Assembly (NCBI RefSeq): GCF_009905375.1
Contig: NC_133648.1
Coordinates: forward strand, 306,048,565 to 306,112,564
DNA: 64,000 nucleotides
Reading direction: 5' to 3'
Origin: Apium graveolens
Taxonomy: Eukaryota; Streptophyta; Magnoliopsida; Apiales; Apiaceae
The position numbers were made by a program, and so were the translations under genes. Position 1 is the first letter of the stretch. The number at the start of each line of letters is the position of its first letter. Positions 56,687 through 64,000 of the stretch are shown piece by piece. The notes below the pieces were generated by a model that saw only the letters and a program-made list of their open reading frames with translations, was not told the origin of the DNA and did not search any database.

Positions 56687-56704
56687 TTCCCACAGACGGC
56701 GCCA
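56687..56704 (-). other. Primer binding site of the Tat element
   Basis: On the minus strand TGGCGCCGTCTGTGGGAA lies two bases after the LTR end CCATAACA. The first nine bases match the complement of the tRNA-Asp 3' end used by related Ty3/gypsy elements; the rest diverges. It fixes 56707-57275 as the 5' LTR. Confidence 0.8.
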
Positions 56705-56706
56705 AA

Positions 56707-57275
56707 TGTTATGGATAAAAAACTAATATATATAATTGCTGTATTTATTACTAAGGTACGTGAGCTCAAGGCCTTTAATGGCCGCTCTCGTGTTTCGTAG
56801 CTTAACTCTGCCCTTACGAGATGCCTACGTATCTCTGTGAATTAGAGAATCAAGCCAAAAAATGTAGTTCTGATTTGTGGGTGAGACCCCTTATATAGAT
56901 GTTGAAAGTCCTTGAATTGGACTTGGTATAGGAGACTTGGTGGGCAAGTCTCATAATTAGAATGGACTTTGGAGTCCTAGATAGTAGGAAACTGATTCCT
57001 TATCCTTTTAAGTCCCCTTGAGGCCAATCTACAAGGATTTATATCCCCACTAGGACTTATCTTAATAGTTATTTTTCTCCCTTATTTATTTGTTACGAAT
57101 TTAATAAATAATCAGGGTTTTTGGGCCTTTTTTGTCTCATCAGGCCTGATCCGGTCCATCAGGCCTGATCAACATGTTAACCTTTCTGGTCTGAATGTCA
57201 TACATCTTCTTATTGGGTCTTGGAGCCTAAACTGTAATAACTAATTATGCAATCAGGATTTATTCATTCCTATCA
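56707..57275 (-). repeat. 5' LTR of the Tat element (higher coordinates)
   Basis: On the plus strand it runs from TGTTATGGATAAAAAACTAA to ATTCATTCCTATCA and is followed by the target duplication GCAGG (57276-57280). It aligns end to end with 46523-47097 apart from a shorter TA repeat and scattered substitutions. Confidence 0.95.
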
Positions 57276-57313
57276 GCAGGAGCGATAAGGAGGGTTCGAG
57301 ACCTCACGCGCAG

Positions 57314-57708
57314 TGACAGTGACTGAGAGGCTAGTGACTACTTATGGACCTTGTAAAGGGCTGGGTGACTTGTCACAAATTTTTTTAGGATAGCTAGTTG
57401 TAGATAGCATTCCTAGTCCTTCAGGGTTCCCGGTATATGTATTTGTATTACTGTATTCAGGATCATGTAGTTGATATATTATATTCAGGACCATGTATGA
57501 ACTCGGATGGTTGTTTTGTCCCCAAAATATAATTTATTAAAACTGGAAGACCCTATGATATATATCTAGCAGTTATTAAGAAATTGATTACCATATCATT
57601 GCACTTGATAAAAGCATGCTAGATAATTAATGACATGCTTACCTACGAATAAATTAATCCAAATATAAAATTTTGCAACTTTATTGACGTATTTTCATTA
57701 TCAGAATA
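57314..57708 (+). other. Leader of chromovirus B before gag; no gene seen
   Basis: About 400 bp between the end of the leader ORF and the gag ATG, with no open frame of note. Confidence 0.55.
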
Positions 57709-58725
57709 ATGCCACCCCGTAGAAGAGGAACCAGGGCCCGACCCACAGAATCTGTCAACCAACAAAGAAATGGACCTGACCACGTAGTGATTGAGGAAAA
57801 TGAAGAAGACCTAGACTATAATGAGTATGATGAAGAGGAATATGTAGAAGAAGAAGTTGAGGATACCCATCAGGGAGGGAACCCCATGAATGAATTTATG
57901 GAACTTTTAAGGGCCAATATGAACCAATAGCCCATTCCACCACAGCCGTATATTGTCCAACAGATTGCTGCCACTGCCTTCAGGGCATTCAAATCTCTCA
58001 AACCCCCAGAGTTTCTAGGATCTGCTGACCCCGTTGAGGCATAGGCCTGGTGCAAGGAAATAGAAAAGTCCTTCGAAATACTACGTGTTGAAGAGCGACA
58101 CAAGACCATTTCCGCCTCTTACGTACTGAAGGGGGAAGCTAACTACTGGTGGGAGTCCAAACTAAACCTCGAGACTAATGTTGTGATTCCATGAGATAGA
58201 TTTACTCGATTGTTCTTAGACAAGTATTTCCCTAGGTTCATGGAGACTCAATTGGAGATTAAGTTTCTAGAGCTGAAACAGGATAAGATGACTGTGGCAG
58301 AGTACGAGGCCAAGTTTACTGAGTTGTTACGATTTGTACTTGAGTTTATAAATACTGAAGAGAAGAAAGCGCGAAGGTTTCAGCTTGTTCTGAAATAGTG
58401 GATCCAGATTCAAGTAGCAGTACTAGAACTGACAGATTATGCCACCTTGGGGCAGAAAGCCTCGATTGTTGAAGCAGGTAGTGAACAAAGTTTGAAGGAG
58501 AAGGAAAATAGGAAAAGGAAGATAGGAAGTCAAGGAGGAGGAGGAACCAGGAACATGACTCTTCCAACTAGGTTTGTCAGGGGAGTGGTGTCCCAACCTG
58601 CGAGAGGCCCCGAATTTAGAAAGGCCCCAAGTGAGAGCGTTGGCCAGGGCGGTGGACCATCTAGGGTAATATTTCAAGGCCAACCAGTGTCAAACATGCG
58701 GAAAGAGACACTTTGGAGTGTGTAA
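57709..58725 (+). pseudogene. Chromovirus B gag
   Basis: The ATG at 57709 begins MPPRRRGTRARPTESVNQQR, followed by an acidic stretch (EENEEDLDYNEYDEEEYVEE). The same frame carries AFRAFKSLKPPEFLGSADPV, AWCKEIEKSFEILRVEERHK, GEANYWWESKLN, YFPRFMETQLEIKFLELKQD and KMTVAEYEAKFTELLRFV, the conserved chromovirus gag core, and a basic tail. Four in-frame stops (57928, near 58041, near 58192 and 58396) interrupt it. At least some fit C-to-T or G-to-A change of Gln or Trp codons. A frameshift at about 58725 precedes the zinc knuckles. Confidence 0.9.
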
Positions 58726-59415
58726 CTTGGCAAGAGCCCCTCTGAAATGCTACAAGTGTGACCAAACCAGACACATCGCCAACAACTGTACCCAACCCAA
58801 AGTAGTGTGTTACCAGTGTGGGAAAGTAGGGCACATGAAGAAGGATTTCCTGGCACTAAGGCCACCAGCCTCGGGGATGAGCAAAGCTGCATCCAATCGG
58901 GCCCCAGCTGCTAGGACTTTGAACATGACCGTTCAGGACGCTGTCCGGAACACTGATGTGATAACAGGTACCTTTTTGTTAAATTTCGAACGTGAAAATG
59001 TTTTATTTGATTCCAGAGCGACCAAATCTTTTATATCTCAAAATTTTGCTAAGGAGTTAAATCTTAACGCCATACCCTTACGTGAAGTATTACAAGTAGA
59101 ATTAGCGAATTGAGAAATAATTCATGTAAATCAAGTACACCCTAAATGCAAGTTGAAACTAGAAGGGAAAGTCTTTGAGGCTGACTTAATCCCATTTGCG
59201 TTAGGAGAATTTGATATGATCCTAGGAATGGACTGGTTATCCAGTAATGGAGCACAGATAGATTGTGAGCAGAAGAAAGTAAAGATAAGAGTGCAAAATG
59301 GAAATGAAATAGTGTTCAAAGGTAAACGAAAGACCCAGAAATTTCTGACTATGATTCAGGCTAAGAGATTTTTAAAGAAAGGTAAGGAGACCTACTTGTC
59401 TTATGTGATGGATCT
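58718..59415 (+). pseudogene. Chromovirus B zinc knuckles and protease
   Basis: CYKCDQTRHIANNC is a complete CX2CX4HX4C knuckle. A following CYQCGKVGHMKKDF lacks the last Cys, and an earlier CQTCGKRHFGVC fragment lies before the frameshift near 58725. Protease reads VLFDSRATKSFIS, where the active-site Gly of Asp-Ser-Gly is Arg, so it is expected to be inactive. FDMILGMDWLSSNGAQIDC, the conserved protease C-terminal motif, follows after a TGA at 59111. The frame stops at 59417. Confidence 0.87.
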
Positions 59416-60920
59416 ATGAAGGAAGTTCCCAACATACAGGACATACCCGTAGTAAATGAATTCGAGGATGTGTTTCTGAAGAACTTACCAGGATTTCCAC
59501 CCGACAGAGAAATAGAATTCACTATAGAATTAGCACCAGGGACGACACCAGTGTCCAAGGCCCCATATAGATTGGCCCCACTTGAGATGAAGGAACTAGC
59601 TTCTCAACTGCAAGAATTATTAGATAACCGGATGATAAGACCCAGTGGGTCACTGTGGGGAGCACCAGTACTATTCGTAGAGAAAAAGGATTGTAGTATG
59701 AGATTATGCATAGACTACCGAGAGTTAATTAGCTGACTATCAAGAATAGGTACCCTCTCCCTAGGATAGACGGCCTATTCGACCAGCTCAAGTGTGTTGT
59801 CCACTTTTCCAAAATAGAGTTGAGGACAGGATATCACCAGTTGAAAATCAAACCTGAGGATATACCAAAGACTGCCTTCCGTACTAGGTATGGACATTAT
59901 GAGTTCTTAGTCATGTCGTTTGGGCTAACCAATGCACCCGCAACCATTATGGATTTGATGAACAGAGTGTTCAAGAAATACCTAGATATATGTGTGATAG
60001 TTTTCATAGATGATATTCTAACCTACTCAAGGACAAAGCAAGAACATGCAGAACATTTCAGGATAGTCTTAGAAATCTTGAGGAATAAGAAATTATTTGC
60101 CAAGTTCTCGAAGTGCGAGTTTTGGTTAAAGAAAGTTCAGTTCTTAGGGCATGTAGTGAGTAACAAAGGAGTTTTAGTCGACCCCGCCAAGATAGAGGCA
60201 ATATCCAATTGGGAAAGACCGACTACCCCAACTGAGGTTAGAAGTTTTATGGGTTTAGCAGGATATTACCGGAGATTCGTGCAAGACTTTGCCAAGATAG
60301 CTGGCCCATTGACTAGGCTTACCCGGACTGAGAAATATAAGGAAAGCTTTCAGGAACTGAAAAGGATACTGGTGTCGGCACCAGTGCTCGCTCTTCTCGA
60401 TGGAAAGGGAGAGTTTGTGATATACAGTGATGCCTCGCACAAGGGACTAGGGTGTGTGCTTATGCAGCACGAAAAGATTATTGCATATGTCTCTCGACAG
60501 TTGAAATAATATGAGCTCAGGTACCCAACCCACGATCTAGAATTGGCAGCCATAGTATTTGCCCTGAAAATTTGGAGGCACTACTTGTACGGTGAAAAAT
60601 ACGAGATTTACACAGACCATAAGAGCCTGAAGTATATTTTTACTCAGAAAGAATTGAACATTAGACATAGGAGATGGTTATAGTTGATTAAGGACTACGA
60701 TTGTAAAATTTTGTATCACCCGGGTAAAGCCAATGTTGTGGCTGATGCCCTCAGTAAAAATGAAAGACTCAAAATGATAATGACATCTGAGGAGTTAGTT
60801 AAGAAATTTAAGAAGATGGAGATCGACGTGAGAATAACCAGTAAATTATCAGAAGGACTATTCAAGATCAAGTTAGTACCGGAACTTGATGAAAAGATAT
60901 GAGTATGTCAGGAAAAGAAG
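59416..60920 (+). pseudogene. Chromovirus B reverse transcriptase and RNase H
   Basis: Reverse transcriptase starts near [20 protein letters not shown] and has [31 protein letters not shown] and [11 protein letters not shown] frameshift at 59734 follows, then [40 protein letters not shown] and the intact catalytic [11 protein letters not shown]. RNase H has [58 protein letters not shown] and HPGKANVVADALSKNERLKM, interrupted by TAA at 60507 and TAG near 60680. The 229-codon stretch from 59820 is open. Confidence 0.9.
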
Positions 60921-62096
60921 ATGAATGGAGAAAGAGAAACATTGACCGGTGAAGAAGTCAGACGCGAGAAAGATGAGAAAGGGATCATGAGGTATGCTTC
61001 CCGGATTTGGATTCTGAATGTGCAAGAACTAAAAGATAAGCTGTTGCAGGAAGGGCACATCTCCAGGTTTTCAATCCACCCAAGAAGTATGAAAATGTAC
61101 CGTGACCTTAAGGAATATTATTGGTGGTCTAACATGAAAAGATAAGTAGCAGAGTGGGTCAGCAAATGCTTGACATGCCAGAGAGTGAAGGCTGAACATC
61201 ACCGACCGAGTGGACTATTACGGTCCCTGGAAATTCTGGAATAGAAATGGGAGCATATAGCTATGGATTTTGTGACAGGCCTACCAAGGACTAAAACCAA
61301 TCACGATGCAATATGGGTTATCATAGATAGACTAAGCAAGTCCGCGATATCCTGCCAATCAACGAAAGGTACACCATAGACAAGCTAGTGGATATTTACT
61401 TGAAAGAAATCGTAGTGAGACACGGTGTTCCTATTGCCATAGTGTCAGATAGAGACCCAAGGTTTAACTCCTGATTTTGGAGAAGCTTCCAACAGTGTGT
61501 AGGCACCAGACTGAATATGAGTACCTCTTACCACCCCCAAACAGACGGGCAAAGAGAAAGGACTATTCAGAACCTAAAAGATATGGTGCGAGTGTGTGCC
61601 ATCGACTTTGAAGGGAATTGGAATGACCACTTACCCCTGATCGAATTTTCCTACAACAATAGCTATCACGCTAGCATAGGAATGCCTCCGTATGAAACTC
61701 TTTATGAAAGAAGATGTCACTCTCCCTTATGTTGGGATGAGGTCGGAGAACATAAAATAATAGGACCTGAGTTAGTCCAGCAAACCAGAGAGATGGTAGG
61801 ACTCATTGGAAAAATGGCTGGTAGTAGCTCAAGAAAGACAGAAGAAGTAAGCCGACCAGACCAGGAAAGATATAGAGTATGAAGTAGGAGATTCAGTACT
61901 GTTGAAGGTATCTCCATGGAAAGGAGTGATGAGATTTGGAAAGAAAGGGAAACTAAGCCCCAGATTCATAGGACCCTTTGAGATCTTAAGGAGAATAGGA
62001 CCTCTAGCTTACAAGCTCTCCTTGCCTCCTAATCTGCAACAAGTGCACAACGTGTTCCATGTGTCAATGCTAAGGAAATACCATGCCGATACGTGA
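60921..62096 (+). pseudogene. Chromovirus B integrase
   Basis: The zinc-binding region is KLLQEGHISRFSIHPRSMKM...YYWWSNMKR, a stop, then SKCLTCQRVKAEHH. The core has EHIAMDFVTGLPRTKTNHDA (Asp), then decayed frames to about 61510. After that come SYHPQTDGQRERTIQNLKDM (Glu), WNDHLPLIEFSYNNSYHASI and YETLYERRCHSPLCWDEVGE. The C-terminal domain has [20 protein letters not shown] and [19 protein letters not shown], ending at a TGA at 62094. Several stops and frameshifts inactivate it. Confidence 0.88.
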
Positions 62097-62304
62097 TATG
62101 TGATAAAGTATGAGCAGGTAGACTTACAACCAGACTTGACCTACGTTAGCAACCAGTAAGAGTAATGGACCATAAAGAACAAGTGCTGAGGAACAAGACT
62201 TTGAAGCTGGTTAGAATCTTGTGGAGAAATCAGAATGTTGAAGAGTCAACTTGGGAACTAGAGGACGCAATGAAGAATAGATATCCCCACCTATTTTCTA
62301 ATTG
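62097..62304 (+). pseudogene. Chromovirus B chromodomain
   Basis: YEQVDLQPDLTYV is followed by a frameshift near 62155, then DHKEQVLRNKTLKLVRILWR and VEESTWELEDAMKNRYPHLF, with the aromatic and acidic positions of a Tekay-type chromodomain. It is fused to the integrase C terminus and in intact relatives binds heterochromatin marks. The domain itself is well preserved apart from the upstream break. Confidence 0.85.
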
Positions 62305-62323
62305 ATTCCGGGACGAAATCATT

Positions 62324-62338
62324 TTTAGAGGGGAAGAC
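62324..62338 (+). other. Polypurine tract of chromovirus B
   Basis: TTTAGAGGGGAAGAC lies directly before the 3' LTR. The preceding words GATTCCGGGACGAAATC are shared with the equivalent site of chromovirus A (36964-36980). Confidence 0.88.
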
Positions 62339-62950
62339 TATAATAACTTGAATTTTTGAGACTTTGTAAAACGCTTAATGAATAGTAACCCTAACAAACG
62401 GGAAAAACTTTTTATCCCACACTATGTTGTACACTAGAAAGTGAGTTTCAGAGTCGAAAACATGATTACACGTATCAAATGAGTGTATGTAAACGCTATT
62501 AGTTTTCGAAGAAAACGAACTTTGAAAAATGACTATATCTATGAACCATCAAGGATTACGGGAATCACAATATAATTATAAATTTAAAATCCTACCAATT
62601 CAAATCCAAGTACGATACTTCAAAACATAAAGAACATATAAAAAAGGATTTACACCGCGAACCGTTTACAAGAATTTATTACGAAAATGAATAAGCAACT
62701 GAGCGAACGCATAAACGAATAAATAAATGTATCAAACCAAGCTAACTATACTAGCTAACTAGAGTAAGAAACTAACCATGGTTAAGTAACCAAATAGTAA
62801 CCTACACTAGATAGAATGATAACCTAAAAGCTAGTTAATAATAAACCTAGAATCTAAACTAAGAAGAAGAGCTTGCAACCTAGAATGGCTAGCCAAGATA
62901 TTCATGGATTTAGTAGTACTAGGATATATACAAAATCATATCTCACAAAT
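62339..62950 (+). repeat. 3' LTR of chromovirus B, cut by an inverted LTR
   Basis: It begins TATAATAACTTGAATTTTTG, so the terminal TG has become TA. It follows the 5' LTR (42022 onward) to CTCACAAAT at 62950, where the inverted A-type LTR starts. It lacks the block at 42427-42727 of the 5' LTR. Confidence 0.88.
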
Positions 62951-64000
62951 TGTAACACCCCTAAATCCGGGGTCGGGGATCCGGGTTGTCACGAGTTCCA
63001 TTTCCCATAATAACACTCAATCTTAATAAACAACCAACTATTGCGTACTCTGACCCCACAATATACACACACACACCACAAGTTATAGTCTCAGAGATGA
63101 ATACCAAAAATAACACAAGTCATTTTATTCCATAATTATAAACCATTACACCTTAAAAGGGTTTCTGAATAAATTTACATTTTCTTTGCCATTATTACAG
63201 TTCATAAATATACATAAGTCTGGTACATCAACAGTTGAAAACCTAGCCTATTGGTAGTTCCTACCTCAGCTACAGCGGCATCAACGCCTACAGGAAACTG
63301 CGGAACATTTCCTATCCGCTCGCGAATTAGGAGCTTGGTCCTATTCATCTTGTTTAGCTGTTGTTGTGTGATGAAAGAATAAAGCAAGGGTGAGCAACAA
63401 GCCCACCAAAATAACATGTATAATAATTAACAATATATAAGCATTCCTATAGTACTCATGAAAGTCTTGGTCAAAAAAAAATAAACCAAGTTTGATATCT
63501 TAATGTGATGAAGTCGCAAAATATACAGTATATATATACATATATATTTCTCAAAATCTTTGAAATCCTCTGACATGTATAATATACACAGAGTTCCAGT
63601 TTATAACTGTATAAAATATCGTTGCAAGGTGATCTCATATATCTAACCTTGTCTCAACATTTTTCTGAAAATCTTAGTCGTGCATAAGATAACCATTAAC
63701 TAGATATAAGTTAAAAAGATGAAGTTACAAGATACTCCAATATACTTATATCTTTTACGAATACTACTTGAACTACCACCATTCAAGGTATAATCAGTTT
63801 CAAAAGTTCATCTGATAGATGAGACTACAAGTTAAGATTTGAATAGATTCAATCTTTGAAATATCATTTGAAATAAATGAAGTTACAAGATACTTCATTA
63901 AGTCCCGATATATATATACACCTATACATATATCTCATACTTTCCTTAAAAACCTCTGTTATGAACAGTATAAACAGAGTTGTAATACCCAATGAATTTG
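62951..64000 (-). repeat. Inverted family A-type LTR running off the window
   Basis: It starts TGTAACACCCCTAAATCCGG, the reverse complement of the family A LTR end, and follows that LTR backwards to the edge of the window. It is therefore the 3' terminal kilobase of an LTR on the minus strand, either a solo LTR or the 3' LTR of a full element. The expected target duplication is CAAAT (62946-62950); the other copy is outside. On the minus strand the frame at 63348-63202 matches the short frame near 31013 in LTR A. Confidence 0.9.

Larger units (their letters stand above)
46523..57275 (-). mobile_element. Complete Tat-lineage Ty3/gypsy element (10.75 kb) with an antisense gene
   Basis: Two LTRs of 575 and 569 bp, on the minus strand TGATAGG...CCATAACA, flank an internal region with primer site and polypurine tract. 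Perfect duplications GCAGG lie at 46518-46522 and 57276-57280. On the minus strand it encodes gag, protease, reverse transcriptase, RNase H, a second archaeal-type RNase H and integrase. On the plus strand between integrase and the 3' LTR it has a spliced gene. The dual RNase H and the antisense ORF are Tat features. By eye the LTRs differ at about 16 positions plus one AT-repeat length change, so the insertion is fairly young. Confidence 0.95.
42022..62950 (+). mobile_element. Chromovirus B (Tekay/Del-like), carrying a nested Tat element
   Basis: A 3.7 kb 5' LTR (42022-45713), Met-tRNA primer site, leader ORF, gag, protease, reverse transcriptase, RNase H, integrase, chromodomain, polypurine tract and a partial 3' LTR (62339-62950). 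A 10.75 kb Tat element lies in its leader region. The 3' LTR is cut by an inverted family A LTR. It is inserted in SIRE gag; the left target site would be CTTCT (42017-42021), the right one is beyond the window. Numerous nonsense codons and frameshifts make it defective. Confidence 0.9.

Overview
This 64 kb window is nuclear DNA of a flowering plant, almost certainly a eudicot. It consists entirely of nested LTR retrotransposons. I see no host protein-coding gene, tRNA, rRNA, CRISPR array or bacterial-type operon. The plant assignment rests on plant-specific retroelement lineages: Tekay/Del-like chromoviruses, Athila, Tat with two RNase H domains, and SIRE-type Ty1/copia with an env-like ORF. 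A Stowaway-type MITE, plant-type short introns and a plant-type promoter agree with it. The sequence does not identify the species.

Layout from left to right. (1) 1-4336 is the 3' end of a chromovirus with a 3.6 kb LTR (family C), inserted into an Athila element. (2) 4337-9572 is the 3' half of that Athila: RNase H, integrase, env-like ORF and a truncated LTR. (3) 9573-12996 is a truncated LTR and leader of a family A-related chromovirus (A2), with a MITE just after its primer site. (4) 12997-17353 is the 5' half of a plus-strand SIRE element. (5) At 17353/17354 it abuts head-on a minus-strand SIRE element that runs, with interruptions, to 42021. A family C solo LTR (18003-21319, target duplication CTTTT) sits in its env-like ORF. 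A complete 13.9 kb chromovirus A (27255-41144, target duplication GTTAA) sits in its gag. (6) At 42022 a third chromovirus, B, interrupts the SIRE gag and runs to 62950. B itself carries a complete 10.75 kb minus-strand Tat element (46523-57275, target duplication GCAGG). (7) At 62951 an inverted family A LTR cuts the 3' LTR of B and runs off the window.

The insertion order can be read from the target duplications. The SIRE copies and Athila are hosts. The solo LTR, A and B went into SIRE, Tat went into B, and the inverted A-type LTR went into the B LTR. Removing A or the solo LTR together with one duplication copy restores the SIRE reading frame across each site.

No element here has an intact gag-pol. 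Tat is the best preserved: its second RNase H plus integrase is one open frame of about 550 codons. The most gene-like object is on the opposite strand of Tat (48377-50607). It has a TATA box, a cluster of TGGGCC motifs, a 5' UTR intron ending at the ATG, two coding introns and a protein of about 615 residues resembling the plant 'putative gypsy type transposon' family. Other notable signals are paired palindromes with compensating changes upstream of an LTR TATA box, a repeat array around GGATCC in Tat, a motif (ATCCGTCGA) scattered through SIRE coding and noncoding parts, and a chimeric non-autonomous chromovirus with young LTRs.
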